Source: Zychaea mexicana (taxonomy: Eukaryota > Mucoromycota > Mucoromycetes > Mucorales > Lichtheimiaceae). Taken from it: 64,000 nucleotides of DNA. The stretch lies in contig NW_026516686.1 of assembly GCF_025766255.1 (NCBI RefSeq), forward strand, positions 1-64,000. Direction: 5' to 3'. Positions 35,734-46,777 of this stretch are shown one piece after another (the first letter of the stretch is position 1; the number at the start of each line of letters is the position of its first letter). Position numbers and translations under genes: made by a program. The notes under the pieces are model-generated. The model saw only the letters and a list, made by a program, of their open reading frames with translations, searched no databases and was not told where the DNA came from.

Positions 35734-36990
35734 ATGGCAGACAATAAACCTCTCCGCATTACGATGGTAACCGTTTCTGTAACTGTTTTTATGGGAGACA
35801 ATTTAATATAATACTAATATTATTTTATCTCCAGTGTTTAAAGAATATTTTGGTAGTAGCCAAGATGCATCTCTCTACGAATTCGTTCAAAAAAACCAGG
35901 ATTATATCATTCAAAAGCAAGAACCATGTGGTAATATTGGTGCCACTTGGAATCAGCATTTCAAGAAGGCATATATGCATTACTTTGATGGTCGTAAACC
36001 ACCGAAATCAACAAAGTCTGTAAACTGGGGTTACTTGTTATTGAAGTTATTAAAGGTACACAATAGATAACACAATTTTGTTTGGTAATAACCTAATCGC
36101 AGTTGTTCTTTTTCTTTTTCAGAAACAAACCCCCAGTTCCCATGCGTCTATTGGTTCAAGCACTTGTCACTCTGGTGAAATCACTGGCGAACTTGCTGCT
36201 CCCTCTGCTAGAATTTTTGACGAACCTGCTAAAACCGCTGCTGGTACCGCTGGTGCACCTTTTGGAACCTCTGCTGAAATCTCTGGCGAATCTGCTAAAA
36301 CTACCCCGTCATCGTCTACACCTCATATAGTTACACCGGAATTTTTTGAATAGCTTCAAAAAAGACCATGAAAACATGCGTAACTCTTCTAAATGGACTC
36401 TCCCCTCTGGACTCATCGTTGAAGATAAGATGCTTGAGTATGGCGTCACACTTAATCATGAAGAGCAAGTTTCTTTTTTCTTTTGTTTAGAATGACTATA
36501 TACTGAAACAAATGACTAACCAAATTATCGATAGTGCAACCCATTCATATATTCTAGATACAAGTAATAGAATATGGCTCAAAAAATCAATGACCCTGAC
36601 TGGAAGGATATAATGGAAAAGATTAAGGTAGATATGGAGCCACCAGTGGATAGTCGTACCAAATCATATCTTCAATCATTTGCTGGCAAAGTATATAGTA
36701 TTTGAAACCAAAGCTTGTATGCATCTGAAGTGATTACTAACAATGCAAACGTATATAATATATAGCACTCATTTTAAGAATTTATGGAGCAAGCACGAAG
36801 CAGAAACTTTGATCTTATCACTGATTTCGATATGGACTGGGCACAGTCTACAATTGAAACAGCATTATGACTATATCCTACCAACTATTTCCCTTTAACC
36901 AATCAGACTGAATCCAATATTTTGAAGAGAATATGGATATTCATTGACAAGGCCTTCGATGATTTGCCAGTGGTTGTTAGAAGGTAATAA
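35734..36990 (+). pseudogene. Decayed member of an unknown mucoralean multicopy family
   Basis: Pieces of one protein in order: FKEYFGSSQDASLYEFVQK and NWGYLLLKLLK (35834-36056), spliced through a GT-AG intron to a Thr/Ser/Ala-rich segment ending at a stop at 36353. Then WTLPSGLIVEDKMLEYGVTL (about 36400-36460), HSYILDTSNRIWL, DWKDIMEKIKVDMEPPVDS, and finally DFDMDWAQSTIETAL, an in-frame TGA, and KRIWIFIDKAFDDLPVVVRR. At least one frameshift and two stops interrupt it. I recall similar modular proteins being abundant in Mucorales, but I cannot name a function. The following 250 bases may hold further remnants before the repeat structure begins. Confidence 0.35.
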
Positions 36991-37259
36991 ATCTATATCA
37001 GGGCTTTGATGGCATTGAAGCTAAATTTTCTTCCTTGTCGATATCGATTAAATCCCGATATAAACGTAGTCATTTCAAAGTGCAATTTCTCTATGACTTT
37101 TGATCCAATCAATATGCAATAAAATACTTCATACATTTCAGATGCTACTGGATCAAATATAAAACTCCGCTTCCTGTTATAGTAATTATGGGGGACACTA
37201 TATGCTTTTAAAAATTACCAATACTTACAAAGCTTGTAGTGTAATATAGGGATCCACAT

Positions 37260-37378
37260 GGTTCAGTTCGGTTCGGTTCTTAAAGGGAACCGAACCGAAC
37301 CGTCTAAAGCAAGAACCGAACTGACTAGAACCGACGAGAACCGTAGAACCGAAGAATCGAACCGAAGAACCGAACCCA
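37260..37378. repeat. Left GGTTC/GAACC-rich arm
   Basis: Contains GGTTCGGTTCTTAAAGGGAA continuing into CCGAACCGAACCG, itself a hairpin-forming inverted repeat, then scattered GAACCG units. Mirrors the arm at 41641-41769. Confidence 0.6.
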
Positions 37379-37577
37379 TCATATATATAAAAAAGGCAAG
37401 ATTCGGTATTTTTAAATGAAAGCTGATGTGTGTGTTCAAATGTTGCGGTATACTTGAATACTGCAGTAAAAAAGAAAAGTTTATTATTGTACATTGAACA
37501 GCGATCTCAAAATGAATAAGAGAAACAGAATGTAAACATTCTTATACGATGTGGGTCATTGAGGCTCAATCCATAAC

Positions 37578-37608
37578 AATTAATTTTACTGTAAACAGTA
37601 AATTAATT
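37578..37608. repeat. Hairpin-forming palindrome in the AT-rich island
   Basis: AATTAATTTTACTGT, then AA, then ACAGTAAATTAATT: 14-15 bp arms with one extra T. It sits near the left edge of the AT-rich interior and could be a transcription terminator, a recombination site or part of an element end. Confidence 0.4.
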
Positions 37609-38091
37609 TTAGTTATTCCTTTCATAGTTAAGCTAAGCTGCGTCCAGGTGTTCCTTGCTTAGAGGAGGGATTTGCTCACTACCGTTGCACCACTATAAGG
37701 TTTGAATTAAACATAAAAGAATATTATAGTTTAAACAGTTTAAACATGTTTATACGAAACATAAACATATTATACAAATTAAAAAAAGTTTAAACAATTA
37801 TCTTAAACGTTTCAAAAATAAAAAAATTATAATCTAATTTTTTATTTTTTCTTAAATATGTATAAACAATTATATATATTCAATTAATAGAATATTTTTT
37901 AAACTATTATTAAGAATTAATACCCATTGGGGACCAGTCGAGGTTATAATGATTATGCTCTGGTTTATTAGTACTATTTGGACGAATAGCCACAATGGGA
38001 ACTAATCATTAAATATAGATTTATATTACTAGTATTAATTTTGAATTTATTTATTACTTAAATATAATTAATAAAACATTTAATTTAATAT

Positions 38092-39699
38092 TTAAAATCT
38101 GATATCATTTTTTAAAAAATATTTTATAATTAAATCTTTTTCGTTAAAGTCTTTTTCATTAACCCAGGAATTTTGAGATTCATCATAATCCTTCCACTTT
38201 ACTAAAAATATGTAATCATTATCATTTAATTTATGTTCTAATATGTTTTCTATTTCATAAAAGCTGTTATTTTTATTTATATCTCTAATTAAATTTATAT
38301 TTATTTTTCTAGCACTTTTTCCTTTTTTTCTCTTTTTCTTATTTAAATTTTTATATTCGGGAAAATCAATTTCTTCTATTTCATTATTATAATTATTACT
38401 ATCAATTATATTTTCAGTATTTTCTAAATTTTCATTATCTATTATCATTTTATTATTATTTATATCTAAATCATCAAATTTTTTTTGTATTTCTGACATA
38501 TATTTTATTTTATCTAATTGTTTTATTTCATTATTTAATACTATATCAATTAATTTATTATCTGTAGGAAACTCAAAATTGTTTTCTATCCATAACTTAT
38601 GATGATCTTGTGTTATAATATCAAATGTTTCTGTAAATATTTTTATATTTTTTAAAAGAAATGCTACTTTCATTTGTAAATTAACATATTTATAATCATC
38701 TGTTTTTAAAGTAGAATTATTAATTGAAAATCTTTTAAATGTATTTCCCAATTCACAAAATTGATTTTCTATACTTGACCTAAAAGAACCAAATACATCA
38801 TTATAATGCTTTTCTTATTTATTCAAATTTTCATTAGGCTCTTTCCTAATTGGATAAAAGAAATTATAATCATTTAATTCTATATTTTTATTTTTACATA
38901 ATTTTTCAAATTGATTTATAAATAATATATAACCGCCATCAATAGCAATAACATCCCTTTCATTAATTTTATTATAAATTTTCATATTTAGAAACATACC
39001 TCCATCACTACTCACACCACATAATTCACTATCTGAAACTGTAATAACCATATTATTTATATCTGATAATACCTGTGTCCTTAATCCAGCTGTTTTTAAT
39101 TTATATGACCATCTTTTTTGACTTGAAATATCAGGTTTACTATAATCAATTGTACTATCGCGACTATCCAATAATAATGTTATATTCTTAAAATTTTTAG
39201 GGTTTTTTAATAAAGCTGAATATACTCCTATTTTAATATTACTAAACATATTTTGTAAGCATAAATTGACATATTTATTTAAATGATCGTAATTTTCAAT
39301 CCAAAAATTTTTATAAAAAGCATAATAACTTACATAGGGAATATTTTGCTTTATATCTTTACTAGTAATTCCTAATATAAGATGATAGATTAAATATAAT
39401 CCTTTTTCAATTTCAAAATAAGGGGAAGGGTACTCTTTATTAGTATATAATTTAGTTAAGAAGAAAAATACAGATATATATCCTAACTTATTTAAGATTT
39501 CTTTTTTTATAATATTAATTTCTTTTATATTTTTTAATTCAGTTCTATGTTTATAATAATTTAATTTTTTTTTCCAATTATCATTTAAAAAGTTCCACTC
39601 ATTCAATATAATTTTATCAACCTCATGCTGTAATAGTTCCTGATATTCTTGTTTTTCATTTTTATTTAAAATAGTATTATTGTATTCTTCAAATAACAT
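38092..39699 (-). pseudogene. DDE transposase (DDE_4/IS5-like) fused to a chromodomain, one in-frame stop
   Basis: One continuous frame of 535 codon positions interrupted only by TAA at 38815-38817. Residues 1-150 form a helical N-terminal region. The RNase H-like core shows TLLLDSRDS (first acid at about 178), SYKLKTAGLRTQ, and DVIAIDGGY (second acid at about 254), then NFFYPIRKE. After the stop come YNDVFGSFRSSIENQF (third acid at about 311) and FKRFSINNS. The C-terminus, after an acidic linker and a basic KKKRKKGKSARK patch, is a chromodomain: FYEIENILEHKL, YIFLVKWKDY, SQNSWVNEKDF. Base composition is extremely AT-rich, unlike the host genes, so foreign origin is plausible. The stop separates the catalytic acids, so the copy is inactive unless the stop is read through. 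Confidence 0.7.
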
Positions 39700-40416
39700 C
39701 AGTGCATATTTTAATATATATATAAATTCAATTTTCTTTATAAATAGTATGCAAAATTATGTAATCTTTTATTTATAATTTCTTTAAAAATATTATGATA
39801 TTTATTATTTAAAAAAATGTTATTGTCTGAATTTAAAATTTTAAACTCTAAATTGATTATAAAAAAAATATTTAAAAATATTTAATTTCTATTTATTTAA
39901 TCTATATATTAAATTTAATTTATTAATTTTTCTATATTTAGTAGTTATAAATTGATTCCCAATAAGTTGGTGTAACCAAAATAATTTTCATAAAATTAAA
40001 TTATGCATATATGTCTTGGCATGCATATATTTAAAAAATTTGAAAAAATAAAAATTGAATTTTTTTTATTATATAAAAAATAATACCTCATAATATTAAA
40101 CATGAACAATACAATCACATTCAACAATGACAAAATCGTCCTTGATACCAGTAAATTAAGTATATTTTTAATAATAATAATATAAACATTAAAGAATTTG
40201 CTGAAGAAAACGATTTATGAAAAATATGATATAAATTATAATATTAAAAAGAATAAATTATTAATAAAACATAAAGCATCAAAAAAACAAAAAGACTCAT
40301 CTAAAAATAATTTAAGTAAAGCGAATAATGAAAGAGATATTATTTCTGTTAAAAAAAAGTAAAGATAAAACATTAAAGGAAAATATAAAACTAAAGGAAA
40401 AATTACATAAATATGA

Positions 40417-40872
40417 AATTACTATGAAAATCCCGATACATTACCTCTGAAAGAAATAGTTGCCGAAAATTTAAATTCTCAGCAAATTGAAATTCCTCAT
40501 ATTTCAAATACACAGACAAAAGAAACATATGCTGAGAATTCAAATTCTCAGCAATCCTCAATTCCTCATATTTCCGATGCAATGTTAGAACACACCTCTG
40601 GTGCAGATTCCTCACAGGGTGATTCAGATAATGATGAATGTGAATCAGGTGGGGGTGAATATGTGTGTATGATTGCATGTAAGCCCTATATGGATAAATT
40701 AAATGATACTTATAATTGTACTTTTATTGATAACCTTATTTTTAAACTTGAAAAGAAAAAATATAAGTATAAAAGGTTTTTCAGTTCATACTTTAGATAT
40801 TATATTGATTTAATAAAAGCAAAAGAAACAAATAGGGATTATAGTATGCAAATGTGTCAAGAGCAAATGTAG
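40417..40872 (+). CDS. Second ORF of the AT-rich element, unknown
   Basis: Open frame of about 151 codons on the strand opposite the transposase; the first ATG is at 40582. It contains two copies of a short repeat, AEN-(L/S)-NSQQ-x-x-IPHIS, then an acidic Ser/Asp-rich part (SGADSSQGDSDNDECE), then a Lys/Tyr-rich tail (FKLEKKKYKYKRFFSSYFRY). Upstream from 40102 (starting MNNTITFNNDKIVLD) more coding-like but frame-broken sequence suggests a longer ancestral ORF. PIF/Harbinger-type elements often carry a second accessory ORF, but no DNA-binding domain is recognisable here. Confidence 0.35.
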   Translation, partial: NYYENPDTLPLKEIVAENLNSQQIEIPHISNTQTKETYAENSNSQQSSIPHISDAMLEHTSGADSSQGDSDNDECESGGGEYVCMIACKPYMDKLNDTYNCTFIDNLIFKLEKKKYKYKRFFSSYFRYYIDLIKAKETNRDYSMQMCQEQM

Positions 40873-41640
40873 ATGTTAATCATTGAATATAGTCAGATAT
40901 ATACACATGAAAATGGAAGTGAAGATGAATATAGTAATGATTCTGATTAAACTTGTATCGGCCATTAATGGCTATACCGGTTAGGACAGGCTTATTAACT
41001 ATAGCAAAATCAATAAACAACTAACAGCTAGACAACTAATAGTAGGACGCCATTGCATGGTTAAAAGATTGAAGCACAGTTTTTACAAAAAAAAGTGGAG
41101 CTTATAGTACTTACTTAGAGCGACTTAGTATTACTAGTACAATATGTTATTGTAACATTGGAGGAATTGAACCACAACTGGCAGTACATACAGCTGCTGT
41201 GTCTCTACGTGTGTATAGTGTATAGAGTCTCATAAAAGGCAAAGGGTGAATGGGTAAGATAATTCTGTTATGAGCCCCAGAATGCGCAATCTCAAACGGA
41301 ATGCACAAACTTGATAAAACTGATCGAGAAGCCATGATAAATCTAGTAAAGTAGTACGTCATGGAGAAAAAGGCATTTTGGGTAGCAAAGTAGAGGAGCA
41401 AGTAATAATGCGCGTCATGGGCGGAGAAAGCAAGCTGCCATCAGAAGAAGTGTTTTTTCTCTTCTCTTCTTTACTATTTCTCCCTCCCTTCTGCTTTTGC
41501 AGGTTTTCTTAAGTTTACCATAAAGTATGGCTTGCAAATACACTACTTCGTGGTCTTTTCGGAATAACATTGTTCGTAACTTCCATTATAGCCTACTTTA
41601 TACTAATTACCAACATCGCTGATTGCAATCTTCTGCCTCT

Positions 41641-41769
41641 CGGTTCTTCGGTTCTACTTATACAGAAGAACCGGTTCGGTTCCGGTTCGGTTCCGGTTCG
41701 CTTCTTGACAGGAACCGAACCGTATTTTCTCGGTTTCGGTTCGGTTCGGTTCCGGTTCTACGGTTCTGA
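41641..41769. repeat. Right GGTTC/GAACC-rich arm
   Basis: Tandem CGGTTC and GGTTCCGGTTC units with a short GAACCGAACCG stretch, forming a partial inverted repeat of the left arm. Ends at the GGATCCCTA terminus. Confidence 0.6.
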
Positions 41770-41781
41770 TACGGATCCCTA

Positions 41782-43107
41782 AGCAACACCAAGTACAGGA
41801 TCATCATTTACTTCAAATATAGGGTCAGCTTCTTCATAAAAAGCACATTTATTTTAAATACCATTCCTAAAAAAAAATTTACTCTCTCAACCTGATCCCT
41901 TTCTTTTCTCTTTTTTATTTTCTTTTCTATTATAACACATATCTTACCTTTCACGAACCAATGTAAATATTCGTATACTTTCTCTCCAATCTTAGACCCT
42001 ACTTATTTGAACTATTAATCACCTGTGTATATCTTCTCCCAAACCATCACATATAATTAGCAGCACGTAAATCAATTCCGAAAAAATTTGATTATCGATC
42101 TACACTTTCATACACAAATATCATGAATTACACACTATCTATATACCATTATGCAATAATGTTACTGTATTATTATCATGCTACTTGTATAATGATTTTT
42201 AGATTATAAGAATCTGTACTTCTATGACCGTGCAAACAATAAGAACACTTTTATGTAGTTATATACACAGAGAAGTCAGAGTTCCAATGCATGTCAAGAA
42301 GAGAACAAGACCCTGCCTATGAAGAGTGATCTTGTCAAGGCTACCTCTATAACCACTGATAAACTGAAGACCATGAAGCTATGCTTCCAACAACAGAAAA
42401 ATGTCGAACGTCAACAAGCTCTCGTCAATGAAGTCGAGAGAACCTACATTCAGCATCAGCAACTTAATTTATAAGAAACTGGTCAGACGAAACTGTAAAA
42501 CTCATGCAGCATATAATATCTCCAATGCTTCAACTCCACTCATTTGATCCCCTTCTATACCAGTACCAGCAACGACGGCAAAAGCCGCAAATGCCGACTA
42601 AATAACTTACCACACTTCAGCAAGAATATGCGAAGTCTATGAAGATCCCAAGATCACCACTGCAGCCATTACCCATGATCCAACAAATAAAACCAAAGAT
42701 ACAAAAAAAAACACTCTACTATCATCAAAGGGCACCCGGTATCAACAGAATTACATCGCCAGCAATCAACGATACCAAATTAGCAGTGATGCATCCAACA
42801 ATAAACAAACATGTGCTACGTTTCTACGAACAAATGTCAAATCTGAAGGCGTGTTTACTGAATACTTTATTATTAATTATTACTATCGGTTGACGATACA
42901 TGTTTCAAAACGAGAAAGAACTTCTTTTCGATTCAGCACATACATATTCATTCACTAGAACATTGTTCCCGATCTGCTTTTCTAATTTATTATATTCACC
43001 AGCATTATCCCCATAACAATCCCTCATGTAAAATATGTACGAAAATAACGCAAAATCCAAGCAGGGAATAGATTCGGTACAACGGCGTCTCTAATCATGA
43101 TTGACAA
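41782..43107. other. Interval between element and repeat array
   Basis: AT-rich, no intact gene. The part 42290-42890 has coding-like character in several frames (for example KLCFQQQKNVERQQALVNEV and SMKIPRSPLQPLPMIQQIKP), with stops and frame changes. It may be a decayed retroelement; the family cannot be named. Confidence 0.35.
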
Positions 43108-43338
43108 TTACTCGGCCTTGATCTCACTGGGTAATCCAGCAAGGAAGACCTGAATATGAATGATGAGAAAAGTAAATCAAAATCCACCAATGGTAGGCAG
43201 GGCTTGATCTTTGATCTCAATCGATAAATCACAAAAAAAGTAAACTTGAGTTTCTGTTCAATTGAATTTTAATAAAGAACGCAAATTAATTACCATGGCA
43301 TCTTACCAAGGCAATTGAATCGAAACATCTGTGTGCCG
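43108..43338 (-). pseudogene. Two orphan 3' exons of an unknown gene
   Basis: Minus-strand exons 43307-43338 and 43108-43149, joined by a good GT-AG intron (gtaaga...ttcag), encode AHRCFDSIAL followed by VFLAGLPSEIKAE and a stop. Splice sites and frame are clean, and a proper acceptor (ctcttag) precedes the first exon, so this looks like a genuine gene end. Just upstream, on the minus strand, the sequence enters the tandem repeat array at 43412, so the rest of the gene is missing or displaced. It does not match the C-terminus expected of the adjacent TDP1. Confidence 0.35.
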
Positions 43339-43411
43339 CTAAGAGAAATTAATAAATCAGGGAAAGCAAACAAGGAGAGTCACATCCAATTAGTACTTGC
43401 ATACAGATAAT

Positions 43412-44690
43412 TACACCGAAGCACACAGCCAACTGCTTTTTTATTACACCGAGCTAAAAAGAGGCTGTTTTGCCTTTGAAAGCACCATTCAAATGTCTTT
43501 AAACATCAAATCCATTGGTCTACTACACTTTGGTGCAGTTAAACAACGCCATCCTCTGTGTTGAAACAAGCGATTGGAGAGTGCGTGGTAGAGGCAATTA
43601 AATCATTTCATGGCTCGGTGTAATTAAAAGGCAGTTGGCTGGTGCTGCGGTGTAATTAAAAAAAAGGCTGTTTTGCCTTTGAAAGCAGCATACAGATGTC
43701 ATTAAGCACCAAATTCATTGGTCTACTACACTTAGGTGCAGTTAAACAACGCCATCCTCTGTGTTGAAACAAGCGATTGGAGAGAGCGTGGTAGAGGCAA
43801 TTGGACCATTTCATGGCTCGGTGTACTAATTAAAAAGCAGTTGGCTGTGTGCTTCGGTGTAATTAAAAAAGAGGCTGATTTGCCTTTGAAAGCAGCATAC
43901 AAATGTTATTAAACACATAATCCATTGGTCTACTACACTTTGGTGCAGTTATACAACGCTATTCCATGTTGAAACAAGCTATTGGATAGTGCGTGGTAGA
44001 GGCAATTGGACCATTTTATCGCTCGGTGTAATTAGAAAGCAGTTGGCTGTGTGCTTCGGTGTAATTAAAATAGAGGCTGTTTTGCCTTTAAAAGCACCAT
44101 TCAAATGCCTTTAAGCACCAAATTCATTGGTCTACTACACTTTGGTGCAGTTAAACAACGCCATCCTCTGTGTTGAAACAAGCGATTGGAGAGTGCGTGG
44201 TAGAGGCAATTGGATCATTTCATGGCTCGGTGGTGTAATTAAAAAGCAGTTGGCTGGTGCTTCGGTGTAATTAAAAAAGAGGCTGTTTTGCCTTTGAAAG
44301 CAGCATACAAATGTTATTAAACACATAAATCCATTGGTCTACTATACTTTGGTGCAGTTATACAACGCTATCTTCCATGTTGAAACAAGCGATTGGAGAG
44401 TGCGTGGTAGAGGCAATTGGACCATTTTATCGCTCGGTGTAATTAAAAGGCAGTTGGCTGGTGCTTCGGTGTAATTAAAAAAGAGGCTGTTTTGCCTTTG
44501 AAAGCAGCATACAGATGTCATTAAGCACTAAATTTATTGGTCTACTACACTTTGGTGCAGTTAAACAACGCTATCTTCCATGTTGAAACAAGCGATTGGA
44601 GAGTGCGTGGTAGAGGCAATTGGACCAATTCATCGCTCGGTGTAATTTAAAAAGCGTTTGCTTCGGTGTATTTGAATTTTGCTGCCAAGC
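43412..44690. repeat. Tandem array, about six copies of a ~205 bp unit
   Basis: Units start with GAGGCTGTTTTGCC at about 43461, 43664, 43871, 44073, 44279 and 44483. Each contains TCTACTACACTTTGGTGCAG and AACAAGCGATTGGAGAGTGC, and ends in a linker CTCGGTGTAATTAAAAAGC followed by AGTTGGCTGTGTGCTTCGG. The left flank (43408-43454) is the linker in inverted orientation, so the array is bounded by inverted linkers. This is the architecture expected from tandem amplification of a MITE. Copies differ by small indels and substitutions. No ORF. Confidence 0.8.
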
Positions 44691-44774
44691 GACATTCATT
44701 TTTATTGGCCTGCGACATTTATTTCTATTGGCTGCGAAATTACTTGTTGGGAAAACCCTGTTAGTTCGACTTGG

Positions 44775-46742
44775 TTATGGGCTGCTATAACCCGTTCCAA
44801 AAAGCTGGTTATAAGCATCATGCGAGTATTGCCTTGTGTAACACAGATCGTTTTTTCCATATGCCACAACCGGTAAATCATACGGCAATCGAACAGGTAC
44901 TACTGCTGTTGTAATATTATTATTAGTATTATTATTATCGTTGTCGTCGTCGTCAACAACAAGCGTATTGGGTATTGGTCTTGGGACTTGAACTGTAGCA
45001 GCCAGCATTTGGACATTTGTAGTAGAGTTCTAGATACAATCATGTTTTTTTAAGGCTATCTATCTTTACCACTACGAAAGAAGGGTAATGCATAAACAGC
45101 AATGCTCTTTACCTCAAATAAACTAGGACAAATGAATACGCCAAGCTCATAGCTTTTGATATAGAGCTGAGAGTCGTTCTTTTGAAACTCGCCCCATGCT
45201 GCACGACTCAAATTCGCAGAGGTCAACAGATGCCATGCGATGCTGTTGTATCCATATACTCGGGTGTATGTCTTGATATGTGGCATCACTTTTTGTCGGC
45301 CAGCATCCACACTGATCCATTTACAAAGGTGCGTATCAAGCCAGCTTTTGCTTTGTTGATAGACATCTGCGTGTTGTGGTGGGTGATGGTCAATGACACA
45401 ACGAAAAGAGGAAATTTTTTGAGTGCCAACAACATCGATAGACTTTCAATGTTATACGTACTATTTTCAAGACGTAAAAATCCGGCACTTGATACGATGC
45501 CTGTACAGCTAATAAGAGCAAACTTAGTAATATTGTTGATCTCACAGCAGTGGAGAATATACGGGGTTGATCACAATACCTTTGAGAAACCTCTTCAACG
45601 GTTGGATACATAAAACGGATCTCTGGTTTTTTGGCCATATCAGAATTCTCAGCCTCGGACATACAACGCGTGAAATCTCTTTGAAACCATTTGCCGCGTA
45701 GACTTCCAACACTGGAGCACTGTCCCATGGAAACAGACAAGTAAAAAAAAAACCATCAACATGCTGTACTTCCTCATCATTTTGTTGCTTCTTTGTGTAT
45801 ATATATTACCTGTGCAACAAGAGTCGAGCCATCCTTGGTGCATTCGGTATCCAAGTGAACATGAGCTTTCAAAACATTCACCAAGCGCTGTAGCCCCCAA
45901 AGATGCATTGTGGGTCCCTTGTGATAACCAGGCACGGAACCAATGAGTATTCCTTTGCACGAGGACCAGTCGTACTGTCGCACATCACTTCGGATGTCTT
46001 TCAAGCTTATACCATATGCATTCAGGTAGTTGATGAGGTCCCGTTCAAAGGGCGAGCCGAATTCCGAGCCAACAATGGTTCCTTCGTTGCCATTCAATGT
46101 TGATTCTTCACCAGTCTCCTTTAACGGGCAATGTGGGGTTTGATAAACACCTTGCGTCATCACTCTACATAGGTATAGCAGGTAACACATAGAACTTGCT
46201 ATCAATAATGCCACAAAACAATACATTCAAAAAGTATGGTTTTCAGATCATCACAACTTACTCCCAGTCGTCTTGACAAAGATTTGCAGTACACACCACC
46301 ATCCGGATGGATTTGGAACCATTGCGGTTAAAGTACAAGAGCATAGCCTGAAGCGGGATAAAAAGGACATGATGATGAGCAATCATCGTGAAAGCCTTTA
46401 TTCTAGCAACAGCAGCCATGATACAACATGGACCTTCTTTTGGACTTTTTCAACGTATTTCTTACCTTTGTGTGATGTGTCCCTGTATCATGGGGTGGAA
46501 ACAGCAAAATGCCAAGTTAGCAAGTAACCTGGGTCTGTCCCATTCTATTACAGACATAAATGTGGGATGTGGGGATGGCTCATCATTGTCATTATTTACC
46601 GTATCTGTCTTGGATATATGGAGCTATTAATCGCACGTTTGGCCAGCGCTTTGCTTCTTGCTGCATAGATGGAAATTCCAATACAACCATCGCAGTTATT
46701 TTTTTGTAGAGTTACTCGCCTCATCCCCATCCCATTTCGACA

Positions 46743-46777
<35 letters not shown>

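Larger units (their letters stand above)
37247..41781. mobile_element. 4.5 kb composite element with inverted TAGGGATCC ends
   Basis: The left end reads TAGGGATCC (37247-37255), followed by an arm rich in GGTTC/GAACC units. The right end is its inverse, GGATCCCTA (41773-41781), preceded by a similar arm. Short inverted termini plus dense subterminal pentamers resemble hAT-superfamily ends. The interior is not an obvious hAT transposase. It is mostly a very AT-rich island encoding a DDE-chromodomain protein and a second ORF, so nesting of elements is likely. The 8 bases flanking the two ends (gtgtaata and agcaacac) do not match, so there is no clear target-site duplication. Confidence 0.45.

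Noticed and set aside
38815..38817. Alternative genetic code reading TAA as sense in the AT-rich island
   Set aside because: Other ORFs in the island and all host genes end normally, some at TAA. One stop in a transposon is better explained as a mutation.
37239..41789. 8-bp target-site duplication of a hAT element
   Set aside because: The flanks gtgtaata and agcaacac do not match, nor do shifts by one base, so hAT identity is left unproven.
43461..44690. CRISPR-like array
   Set aside because: Units are ~205 bp and repeat end to end without unique spacers, in a eukaryotic genome.
45462..45508. Alternative exon 10 end of TDP1 using a GTCTTG donor
   Set aside because: Also in frame (GFLH junction), but the GTACGT donor is a better splice site and gives the segment length expected between the AG-F/S and W-L positions of TDP1.
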